DNA from: a virus
Strand: one strand, 5' to 3'
Virus record (IMG/VR): IMGVR_UViG_3300042402_001352
Location: 1 to 29,973 of that record
DNA length: 29,973 nt
Position numbers and translations under genes: made by a program
Part shown: positions 18,326-23,898 of the stretch, in pieces
How the letters are laid out: the number at the start of each line of letters is the position of its first letter
Position numbering within the stretch: position 1 is the first letter of the stretch
The notes under the pieces: model-generated
Databases searched by the model: none
What the model saw: only the letters and a program-made list of their open reading frames with translations
What the model was told of the DNA's origin: nothing

Positions 18326-18641
18326 ATGATTCGCCGCAGCCGCAGCGGTCGCGCTCATTGGGATTGATAAAATCAAAGCCTTCATTGAGCCCATTGCGGA
18401 CCCAGTCCATGGTCAACCCGTCTAAATAGGCTAGACTTTTGGCATCTACTAACACAACAAATCCGTCATGTGCAAAATTAGTTACTCCTACTTCAGATTC
18501 GTAACTGTCCACGTATTCTAACACATAGGCTAGCCCACTGCACCCTGTAGTCCTAACACCTATGCGAATGCCTACGCCGTGACCACGTTTTGCTAGATTC
18601 TGTTTGATTCGTTTACTGGCTGTGTCGGTTACGGTAATCAT
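18315..18641 (-). CDS. iscA: IscA-type iron-sulfur cluster carrier (HesB family), 108 aa
   Basis: A-type carriers accept Fe-S clusters from IscU, or deliver iron or clusters to apo-proteins, in the cytoplasm. The length matches bacterial IscA. The three ligand cysteines are present: C34 in RTTGCSGLAYVLEY, and C100 and C102 in the C-terminal CGCGESF. The block GLNEGFDFINPNERDRCGCG points to IscA rather than ErpA or SufA as I remember those sequences. The start at 18641 lies within the end of iscU (29-base overlap in another frame), so the two are translationally coupled. An isolated phage HesB protein would be unsurprising; adjacency to a complete IscU makes a functional assembly unit likely. 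Clients are not known from this window. Confidence 0.93.
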   Translation of the reverse strand: MITVTDTASKRIKQNLAKRGHGVGIRIGVRTTGCSGLAYVLEYVDSYESEVGVTNFAHDGFVVLVDAKSLAYLDGLTMDWVRNGLNEGFDFINPNERDRCGCGESFRI

Positions 18642-18999
18642 CTACGGCTGCTTTGATAGCATCTTCTGCTAGAATTGAACAATGTATCTTAACTGGAGGT
18701 AGGGCTAGTTCTTGGGCGATTTCGGAGTTTTTGATTGATCCGGCTTGGTCAAGTGTTTTTCCTTTGACCCATTCTGTAACGAGGCTCGAGCTCGCGATAG
18801 CCGATCCGCAGCCATACGTTTTAAATTTTGCATCTGTAATAATACCTGTATCATGATCAACCTTTATTTGTAATTTCATAACGTCACCGCAAGCAGGTGC
18901 GCCAACCATGCCCGTACCCACATCTTGATCATTTTTATCAAATGATCCTACATTTCGGGGGTTTTCGTAATGATCAATTACTTTGTCCGAGTATGCCAT
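18613..18999 (-). CDS. iscU: IscU iron-sulfur cluster scaffold, 128 aa
   Basis: IscU is the cytoplasmic scaffold on which cysteine desulfurase IscS, with an iron donor, builds [2Fe-2S] clusters before HscA/HscB-driven transfer. All key residues are visible: C37 and D39 in GAPACGDVMKLQI, C64 in TYGCGSAIASSSLVTEW, H106-C107 in KIHCSILAEDAI, and the HscA-recognition motif LPPVK at 100-104. The length is full. As I remember the enterobacterial protein, long blocks are almost unchanged, suggesting acquisition from a proteobacterium and continued selection. It overlaps sod by 26 bases at its start (GGAG upstream of ATG 18999) and iscA by 29 bases at its end. No iscS, hscA, hscB or fdx is in the window, so host partners are probably used. 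Confidence 0.96.
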   Translation of the reverse strand: MAYSDKVIDHYENPRNVGSFDKNDQDVGTGMVGAPACGDVMKLQIKVDHDTGIITDAKFKTYGCGSAIASSSLVTEWVKGKTLDQAGSIKNSEIAQELALPPVKIHCSILAEDAIKAAVDDYRNRHSQ

Positions 19000-19531
19000 T
19001 GATTATTCTCCAGTTTATTATCTTCCATATATTGGTTAGATACTTTTTTTTATCAGCTTGATAGTCTAATGCCCATGCATGCTCCCACCAATCAATCAAC
19101 AACACAATATCATTTCTAACTTCGTGATTGACAATGGTTTTGATCTTGCCGTCACGAGCTAAGTAAGCCCATCCGCTGCCCTGAATCTTCATGGCTGTTT
19201 TTTCAAATTCTTCTTTGAATCGATCAAAAGTACCAAAGTGTTTTTCTATAAACGCCAAACTAGCATCATAGGGTCTGTTGGATCCCTCTGGCTTTTGTAG
19301 TTGACCAAAATAGATATTGTGTAAAAACGCACCAGCTTCATTGAAATCGTCATCACCTTCGTTCTTGTTATATCGATCAACATAGGCTTTATACAGCGTT
19401 CCGTAATGATAATCTATGGTTTCTTTAGATTTTACAGGTGCAAGATCCTCGCGATCGTATGGCAGTGACAACTGTATGAGTTTGTCTTTTTTGCCTTCAA
19501 CAATGAATTTTTGAATGAAATTGTATGTCAT
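18974..19531 (-). CDS. sod: Fe/Mn-family superoxide dismutase, shortened, 185 aa
   Basis: The enzyme converts superoxide to peroxide and oxygen. The four metal ligands expected for the family are present: H42 (TIDYHYGTLYKAY), H71 (AFLHNIYFGQL), D147 and H151 (DWWEHAWALDY). GSGWAYLARDGK matches the usual GSGW block. The segment between the first two ligands is much shorter than in bacterial SodB, and the second-shell residues differ: the gating His after HYG is Leu46, Gly67 sits at the position that is Gln in E. coli SodB, and a His-Glu pair lies near the Mn-type Gln site. Metal preference is therefore uncertain (Fe, Mn or cambialistic). It is the first gene of the sod-iscU-iscA operon. There is no signal peptide, so it is cytoplasmic. 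Confidence 0.88.
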   Translation of the reverse strand: MTYNFIQKFIVEGKKDKLIQLSLPYDREDLAPVKSKETIDYHYGTLYKAYVDRYNKNEGDDDFNEAGAFLHNIYFGQLQKPEGSNRPYDASLAFIEKHFGTFDRFKEEFEKTAMKIQGSGWAYLARDGKIKTIVNHEVRNDIVLLIDWWEHAWALDYQADKKKYLTNIWKIINWRIINGILGQSN

Positions 19532-19536
19532 ACATG

Positions 19537-19544
19537 TATTTACC
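19537..19544 (-). promoter_or_regulatory. Candidate late promoter GGTAAATA for sod-iscU-iscA
   Basis: GGTAAATA (19544-19537, minus) is followed by five bases and then the sod ATG (19531). By T4 late promoter geometry, transcription would start at or next to the A of the ATG. It lies back to back with a plus-strand CATAAATA only one base away. Confidence 0.55.
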
Positions 19545-19545
19545 G

Positions 19546-19553
19546 CATAAATA
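19546..19553 (+). promoter_or_regulatory. Candidate late promoter CATAAATA (plus strand)
   Basis: CATAAATA is one base from TATAAATA and lies 20 bases before ATG 19574, giving a leader with a strong AAGGAG ribosome-binding site. It is divergent from, and nearly abutting, the sod promoter. Confidence 0.6.
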
Positions 19554-19573
19554 ACCTACAAGGAGATTTTAAT

Positions 19574-19813
19574 ATGCTAGGATTAATCAAGAAACTTTTT
19601 GGCAGCAAGCCAGTCGAATCTGTTGAGGTGCCTTACAAGGTAGAAACTCCACCAGTTGAAGTTGTTCAGCCTGTAGTTGAGCCAACCGCAGCAGCAGTTA
19701 GTGCTGAAAACAAAGCAGTGGCCGTGGCCAAAGCCAAACGAGCACCAACGAAAAAACCAGCTGTTAAGAAAGCACCAGCGCCGAAGGCTCCACGCAAGCC
19801 AAAGGCTCCGTAA
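19574..19813 (+). CDS. Lys/Ala/Pro-rich basic small protein, H1-tail-like, 79 aa
   Basis: The start at 19574 is set by AAGGAG seven to eight bases upstream; a longer frame from 19511 would begin inside sod and before the promoter. The N-terminus MLGLIKKLFGS is a short amphipathic basic helix. The middle is Pro/Val/Glu-rich (VETPPVEVVQPVVEP). The C-terminal 30 residues are a Lys/Ala/Pro tail (KRAPTKKPAVKKAPAPKAP) like those of histone H1 or low-complexity DNA-binding tails. It overlaps the 3' end of the UV endonuclease gene tail to tail by 50 bases. Inference: a DNA- or membrane-associated basic protein made late, for example for DNA condensation or packaging. No enzyme domain is seen. Confidence 0.7.
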   Translation: MLGLIKKLFGSKPVESVEVPYKVETPPVEVVQPVVEPTAAAVSAENKAVAVAKAKRAPTKKPAVKKAPAPKAPRKPKAP

Positions 19814-20834
19814 CTTTTTTATCCTGTTCGTATAGAGCAAATGAGGCCAAGTTCTTGGCCTTGCTTTCACACATGATGTCTGCCCACGACCTATGTGTCA
19901 ATGCCCAAGAATTAACTGCGGTATTCCAATAAAACCCACTGTGCGCTCGCAGCTTGCCTTTCTTATAGCCCTGCTCTAGGAGGGCCGGAAGATCGGGGCG
20001 GATGTGTCTGGGATGGTCAATAAGACAGTCTTCCCGTGAAACACTATAATGTATAACAGGGCGAACACCACGCCAACTATCAATAACCCTTTTAACACGA
20101 TCGTCATTCGCTTCAATATATTCTCCAGTTTTAATCCAATGATGGTGAATGTCTAGCACCAGGGCACAGTCCTTGACCAACTCAATGCTTGAGTCAATGC
20201 CCCAGGTCATTTCGTCATTTTCGATGGTAAGACAGTTACGGGCCTCGGGTGTCATTTTGCTAAGAGCGTCACGAACACCCTGCGGACCCAGCTTGCCGGA
20301 GATATGCACATTAATCTTGAAGTCCTGGAATGTCTTACCAAAGCCCATCCAACGAGCCATGTCTACGTGGTACTCGAACTCTTCTATGCTGCGTTCTACT
20401 ATGCCCGGGTTAATAGAAGCCAACACGCAAAACTGGCCAGGATGAAAGCTGAGCCTAACATTATTCTGCCTAGCCACATCACCCACCCTGGCAAATCCTC
20501 TTTCTGCAAATGCTCTGACATCGGACTGCCGCCAAAACCACTTCCAACTAGGCTCAGTATATACAGGAAGTATATCACTTGAGAGTCGTACCATTCTAAG
20601 ATCTTCATCTAGTGTTCCTATCCTGCTGACTAGTTTGTAGCAGGCTTCTATGTTTCTTTCCATCAAGTCCCAAAGTCGCTGTTCTGCTTCTTGAGGATGT
20701 TCACGCAACCACCTAACTGTGGTGGAGCCTGTATTTAAGTCGCGGTCAACAGCATTTATTTTCATACCGTCAACTTCGGAAGGATCGTTGATCCATTTGC
20801 AGGCAAAGCCTAGTCGTCTGAGTGTAGTGTTCAT
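19764..20834 (-). CDS. uvsE: UV damage endonuclease (UVDE/UvsE family), 356 aa
   Basis: UVDE enzymes nick DNA 5' to UV photoproducts and other distortions using a TIM-barrel fold with a metal cluster. Diagnostic blocks are visible: RRLGFACKW at the N-terminus, RLSSDILP (about 83), VRLSFHPGQFCVLAS (about 126-140), LTIENDEMTWG (about 205), ALVLDIHHHW (about 225) and RPVIHYSVSRE (about 255). They supply the His, Glu and Asp metal ligands. The length is near the family norm. The start codon 20834 lies seven bases after the -10 of a near-consensus sigma70 promoter, so it is probably an early gene with a leaderless transcript. It provides dark repair for a sunlit-water phage. The C-terminus overlaps the convergent basic protein gene. 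Confidence 0.93.
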   Translation of the reverse strand: MNTTLRRLGFACKWINDPSEVDGMKINAVDRDLNTGSTTVRWLREHPQEAEQRLWDLMERNIEACYKLVSRIGTLDEDLRMVRLSSDILPVYTEPSWKWFWRQSDVRAFAERGFARVGDVARQNNVRLSFHPGQFCVLASINPGIVERSIEEFEYHVDMARWMGFGKTFQDFKINVHISGKLGPQGVRDALSKMTPEARNCLTIENDEMTWGIDSSIELVKDCALVLDIHHHWIKTGEYIEANDDRVKRVIDSWRGVRPVIHYSVSREDCLIDHPRHIRPDLPALLEQGYKKGKLRAHSGFYWNTAVNSWALTHRSWADIMCESKAKNLASFALYEQDKKVTEPLACVEPSALVLS

Positions 20835-20840
20835 ACTACA

Positions 20841-20869
20841 AGTATAACATCATTACTGCCAGTTGTCAA
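20841..20869 (-). promoter_or_regulatory. Near-consensus sigma70 promoter for the UV endonuclease
   Basis: TTGACA (20869-20864), a 17-base spacer, then TATACT (20846-20841). The expected start falls at or one base from the A of ATG 20834. The -35 and spacer overlap the last codons and stop of the glycosyltransferase gene. Confidence 0.75.
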
Positions 20870-21659
20870 CGACAAATTTGTCCTGAACGTCCTGAGGATT
20901 TGGTTCTCCGTGAAACACAGCTATGCTACAATCTGGAGGAGGTCGCACATCGTGTTTCACTGTTTTGAATCGCCGCCCACCATGTGCAACAGTGAGTTCA
21001 TCCCTGCTGCGTATTTCCCATTTGTAACTCATGATCCATTCTTTGGGCCAAAATATCATTCTATCTTTGGCTATCTTCCAAATCCAATCTTGATCTCCTT
21101 GCAGCCGCTGTGCCTCTGCGGGTTTCGATTTGAATTGATCGTATATATGACCTTGTGTGCCGTGTGTCCATGCCAATACCGAACTGTTGAGATAATTCCA
21201 ACCGGGAAAAAATTTTCTATTGAAATCGTGGATACCTATAAAGCTGGTAGGATGATATCCAGTGAGCTTGTTCATGTTGGCATGTATGACCACATCTAGA
21301 TCCAAATATAATATTCTTCCCCTGAGAGGCAATGCAGAATCAAACATGTGAACCTTGTGCCACCAACCTCTAGCATAGTTGGCGTTGGGTTGATATATTT
21401 TACGAACTCCGGCAATATCATGTTGATCGTCAGTGAGACAGGCAAACTCATAAGGCACAGTGAGATGCCTAGACACCATATTACGTAGCCGTTCTACATA
21501 TTCCCGGCCGTATTTGTTACCAAATCTCACACACAGCACAGTGATAGGTTCGTTGGGATCCGAAGGCACTACAAGATCAGGATATTCTCCACGTGCTGCC
21601 ATTTTGGCAGCTCTCTTTTCAGCCTTGGCTTGTATGCGTTGTTCTTTTGACAATTCCAT
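20853..21659 (-). CDS. Glycosyltransferase with DxD motif, 268 aa
   Basis: After a charged N-terminal helix ([19 protein letters not shown]) the protein shows a GT-A type nucleotide-sugar fold: [13 protein letters not shown] (about 39-51), FACLTDD (about 72), and the DxD metal/nucleotide-sugar motif D120-L-D122 in [29 protein letters not shown] and the late [12 protein letters not shown] match the acceptor and C-terminal blocks of GT8-like phage glycosyltransferases. The start overlaps the kdsA 3' end by 41 bases. With KdsA and the sialyltransferase-like protein nearby it suggests a surface- or virion-glycan function, either modifying host polysaccharide or decorating virion proteins. Donor and acceptor are unknown. 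Confidence 0.82.
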   Translation of the reverse strand: MELSKEQRIQAKAEKRAAKMAARGEYPDLVVPSDPNEPITVLCVRFGNKYGREYVERLRNMVSRHLTVPYEFACLTDDQHDIAGVRKIYQPNANYARGWWHKVHMFDSALPLRGRILYLDLDVVIHANMNKLTGYHPTSFIGIHDFNRKFFPGWNYLNSSVLAWTHGTQGHIYDQFKSKPAEAQRLQGDQDWIWKIAKDRMIFWPKEWIMSYKWEIRSRDELTVAHGGRRFKTVKHDVRPPPDCSIAVFHGEPNPQDVQDKFVVDNWQ

Positions 21660-22464
21660 CTATGGCTACCAAGTCTTTTAAAATGTCACTAAGGTCGTCT
21701 AGTTTGATCATATTTGGACCATCACTGGGGGCAGAATCTGGATCTTCATGACACTCCATAAACACAGCTGCTACTGATCCTGTAGCTATAGCAGCTCTCG
21801 CCAGGTACGGGACCATGGTCCTATCTCCTCCAGATCTTTCTCCCATTCCCCCAGGCTGTTGAACAGAATGTGTGGCATCAAAGACCACTGGATAGCCAGT
21901 GCTTGCCATAATAGGTAGACTGCGCATGTCCACCACAAGATTATTGTATCCATGAGTATATCCTCTTTCACATAACATGATGCGTTCATTACCAGTCGAA
22001 GCAATCTTTGCCGCAACATTTTTCATATCGTGGGGAGCAAGAAACTGCCCTTTCTTGACGTTGATGGCACATCCTGTAGCACCCGCTGCCAACAATAGAT
22101 CAGTTTGTCTACAAAGAAATGCTGGAATTTGTAACACATCTATGCCAGCGGCAGCACACAACTCTGCCTGATAACTTTCGTGAATGTCAGTTAAAACTGG
22201 CACTCCAAAACGATGTTTAACTGCATTTAGAATCTTTAAACCTTCATCAATACCGATACCTCGTTTAGTAGAAATGCTACTTCGATTGGCTTTGTCAAAA
22301 CTGCTTTTATAGATAAACTTAATGCCTAGACTATCACAGGTTTGTTTTATGCTGTGTGCGGTTTCGAGTGTATGATCTAGACTTTCAATTTGACAAGGAC
22401 CGGCAATTAATACCAACGGTTCGTTGTTTCCTAATTTTGTATTATGAATGTTAAATGTGCGCAT
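21619..22464 (-). CDS. kdsA: 3-deoxy-8-phosphooctulonate (Kdo-8-P) synthase, 281 aa
   Basis: KdsA condenses phosphoenolpyruvate with arabinose-5-phosphate to Kdo-8-phosphate, a precursor of lipid A-core in Gram-negative bacteria. All signature blocks are present: IAGPCQIES (C24), [77 protein letters not shown] (H199) and [16 protein letters not shown] (E237, D248). Cys24 with H199, E237 and D248 marks the metal-dependent class rather than the metal-free E. coli class. The start at 22464 is chosen because the family begins just before the IAGPC strand, and a GTAAATA element lies five bases upstream. An extension to 22536 would overlap the membrane gene. It may raise Kdo supply or remodel LPS during infection. 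Confidence 0.95.
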   Translation of the reverse strand: MRTFNIHNTKLGNNEPLVLIAGPCQIESLDHTLETAHSIKQTCDSLGIKFIYKSSFDKANRSSISTKRGIGIDEGLKILNAVKHRFGVPVLTDIHESYQAELCAAAGIDVLQIPAFLCRQTDLLLAAGATGCAINVKKGQFLAPHDMKNVAAKIASTGNERIMLCERGYTHGYNNLVVDMRSLPIMASTGYPVVFDATHSVQQPGGMGERSGGDRTMVPYLARAAIATGSVAAVFMECHEDPDSAPSDGPNMIKLDDLSDILKDLVAIDGIVKRTTHTSQG

Positions 22465-22469
22465 ATTAT

Positions 22470-22477
22470 TATTTACC
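22470..22477 (-). promoter_or_regulatory. Candidate late promoter GGTAAATA for kdsA
   Basis: GGTAAATA (22477-22470, minus) contains the TAA stop of the small membrane protein gene and is followed after five bases by ATG 22464. The geometry predicts a leaderless kdsA transcript. Confidence 0.5.
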
Positions 22478-22664
22478 AATGCCTGATGGTATTGGCAATA
22501 ATAAAACCACAGGTTATCACGTGAATGATAACCCAAAAAGTTTTTAAGAATAAAACAATGCGAGCTTCACGTAGAGTGAGAATAGGCACATCTGGCCTAT
22601 CCTCATCAGTTTGCCCCATTCTGTGCCCAGTTGCTCGAGCCCAGATGCGTTCAATGCTATTCAT
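22473..22664 (-). CDS. Small single-pass membrane protein, 63 aa
   Basis: A polar N-terminal half ([20 protein letters not shown], residues 1-20) is followed by one hydrophobic span of about 20 residues ([19 protein letters not shown], about 36-54) and a short NTIRHW tail. There is no signal-peptidase site. Its ATG overlaps the TAA of the QueD-like gene (TAATG), so it is translationally coupled. Similar small proteins occur in marine T4-like phages, from memory, with no assigned function. The positive residues near the start suggest the N-terminus stays in the cytoplasm. Possible roles are inner-membrane modulation, for example a lysis or superinfection accessory, but nothing in the sequence decides this. 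Confidence 0.7.
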   Translation of the reverse strand: MNSIERIWARATGHRMGQTDEDRPDVPILTLREARIVLFLKTFWVIIHVITCGFIIANTIRHW

Positions 22665-23191
22665 TAGGCCTCATAGACTGCCGAATTGCCAGCATGTTCA
22701 AACACTTCTGCTGAACGCAACTTAACACCCTGACCTACAGGATACCGAGCTTTGTAACTTCGTTCGGTATTAGGACAAGTCCAAGTCTCGCCTCGCTGGA
22801 ACGTTTCTAAAATCTCTTTCATTTTAAAGAAAGCCAGTTCGGAAAACTTTTCACATCCAACTCCGGGAACTAATCGAAGATCTAAAATCCCCCCAACGTC
22901 ATTGAGACCTAGTTCTGCTAATTTGAGAAATTTTTCTAGATGAGGATCATCAGTAGCAATAATTGTAGAGTGATCGAACATGTATTCGCTCCACTCTTTG
23001 AATGCTTTGAGTCCGCCAAAGTCCATGACCCAATTGCGGTCGTCTAAGGTTTCTGATTCGAAAATTAATTTGATACCGATTGAGTATCCGTGCAGTAATG
23101 AGCAGTGACTATGTGTGCTTCTCCACTGTCTAAAACAGCATGAAAGTCCGCGGTCGTTGCCGTAAGTTTTTGTTGAAAGATATTTTGCCAT
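22664..23191 (-). CDS. queD: QueD-like 6-pyruvoyl/6-carboxy-tetrahydropterin synthase, 175 aa
   Basis: The family converts dihydroneopterin triphosphate to 6-carboxy- or 6-pyruvoyl-tetrahydropterin, the former leading to queuosine and 7-deazaguanine bases. Visible blocks are FRQWRSTHSHCSLLHGYSIG (residues 20-39), NWVMDFGGLKAFKEW (about 53-67), FDHSTIIATDDPHLEKF, VPGVGCEKFSE and AEVFEHAGNSAVYEA. The putative catalytic Cys30 precedes LHGY, where classical QueD has LHGH, so one zinc ligand position is Tyr36 and the upstream His-x-His (27, 29) may substitute. This looks like a divergent subfamily, so the exact product is uncertain. Overlapping early and late promoters and a short leader ORF lie upstream; AAGGAG is before the ATG. 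It is coupled to the downstream membrane protein by TAATG. Confidence 0.82.
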   Translation of the reverse strand: MAKYLSTKTYGNDRGLSCCFRQWRSTHSHCSLLHGYSIGIKLIFESETLDDRNWVMDFGGLKAFKEWSEYMFDHSTIIATDDPHLEKFLKLAELGLNDVGGILDLRLVPGVGCEKFSELAFFKMKEILETFQRGETWTCPNTERSYKARYPVGQGVKLRSAEVFEHAGNSAVYEA

Positions 23192-23193
23192 CT

Positions 23194-23259
23194 CTAGTCT
23201 CCTTTATATAGGTAGCAAGTTTGATGACTGCAGAGTGTTTAGAGAGGGATGATGCCATA
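23194..23259 (-). CDS. Possible 21-codon leader ORF before the QueD-like gene
   Basis: An ATG at 23259 has AGAGGA four bases upstream and opens a 21-residue frame beginning MASSLSKHSAV. It ends with TAG just two bases before the queD-like ATG, so ribosomes finishing it could re-initiate. It sits on the only long leader in the window. No homolog is recognised. It may be a tiny gene, a coupling device, or chance. Confidence 0.35.
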
Positions 23260-23286
23260 GAGTCCTCTTTGTGTGTGTATTGTAAT

Positions 23287-23315
23287 AGTATACAACATCT
23301 CTATTTATAATGCAA
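23287..23315 (-). promoter_or_regulatory. Candidate sigma70 promoter for the QueD-like operon
   Basis: TTGCAT (23315-23310), a 17-base spacer, then TATACT (23292-23287). The spacer contains the complete late element TATAAATA, so early and late control elements overlap. Predicted start is near 23280. Confidence 0.5.
23302..23309 (-). promoter_or_regulatory. Perfect T4-type late promoter TATAAATA
   Basis: TATAAATA (23309-23302, minus) is an exact match to the T4 late consensus. It includes the TAA stop of the sialyltransferase-like gene and lies about 110 bases before the queD-like ATG, above the leader ORF. Confidence 0.65.
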
Positions 23316-23898
23316 CGAATTCCACATTATTTTTTCTCCATTCCGGTGGCATCTTCCAGTCTGGTCTATTATAGATAACAAATGTTGTATTGGGATAATA
23401 TATGAATACCGATTCAATCTGGTAGACCCAATAGCTGTGATCCACTGCCTGCGATCCTGCTCTGGCATAATTCACAGTGCCTTTGTAGATGTTGTTCACA
23501 CTATGATCGATTGGATACAGATCAAATCCTATCATTGCAACTTCTTGATGACCTAACACAGCTGCCAACAACACAGCGTACCCGCCGCTGCCCCAATGTT
23601 CAGCCTGATCCTTTTTCAATTCTCCTTTGGTGGGAACTGTAGGTAGAAGGTTGATGTTTTTGTTTTTTCTTATTTTTCTAAAGTAATGATGCCAATGATC
23701 ACGAACGTAGATTTCTGTGTCTTTGGTGTTGGGATTGTTTACAGCTTCTTCAGCCATTCTGCGATCGCAACAAATCAAATGATTGACATTGAGATCTCTG
23801 TGTATGGCATTACATCCTATAAGGACATGGTCGGTGTATGTGCTGATATCGATATGGCGTCTACTTTCGCCATTTCCAACCACCAACGCTCGAGACAT
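23305..23898 (-). CDS. Sialyltransferase-like / DUF115-like Rossmann protein, 197 aa
   Basis: The N-terminus ALVVGNGESRRHID is the nucleotide-binding loop of the CST/GT42 and DUF115-type families. HVLIGCNAIHRDL (about 24-36) and LICCDRRMAEEA follow. The segment SGGYAVLLAAVLGHQEVAMI with the following GFDLYPID (about 104-131) closely resembles the SGVYxxxxAxxLGxxxIxxxGIDFY block I remember from bacterial CMP-sialic acid transferases. Later residues (FVIYNRPDWKMPPEW) are less typical. It is 60 or more residues shorter than Campylobacter Cst proteins, so it may be a minimal transferase or only a nucleotide-sugar-binding relative. It overlaps the fibre gene upstream (TAATG) and its stop lies inside a late promoter. 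Confidence 0.6.
   Translation of the reverse strand: MSRALVVGNGESRRHIDISTYTDHVLIGCNAIHRDLNVNHLICCDRRMAEEAVNNPNTKDTEIYVRDHWHHYFRKIRKNKNINLLPTVPTKGELKKDQAEHWGSGGYAVLLAAVLGHQEVAMIGFDLYPIDHSVNNIYKGTVNYARAGSQAVDHSYWVYQIESVFIYYPNTTFVIYNRPDWKMPPEWRKNNVEFVAL

Noticed and set aside
19511-19574. Upstream start for the Lys/Ala/Pro-rich protein
   Set aside because: It would start before the CATAAATA promoter, inside sod; AAGGAG supports ATG 19574.
19790-19820. Intrinsic terminator after the plus-strand basic gene (AGCC-AAA-GGCT then T6)
   Set aside because: The stem is only four base pairs and the T-run is eight bases away; it lies within coding sequence of two genes.
22464-22536. N-terminal extension of KdsA to 22536
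   Set aside because: It would overlap the small membrane protein gene and add residues absent from the family; ATG 22464 gives the normal length.
23225-23270. Possible preQ1-type riboswitch in the QueD-like leader
   Set aside because: An AGAGG...CCTCT stem with a loop ending CATCATCC and an A-rich tail recalls preQ1-I, but I find no second pairing between loop and tail, and the stem overlaps the leader ORF start.
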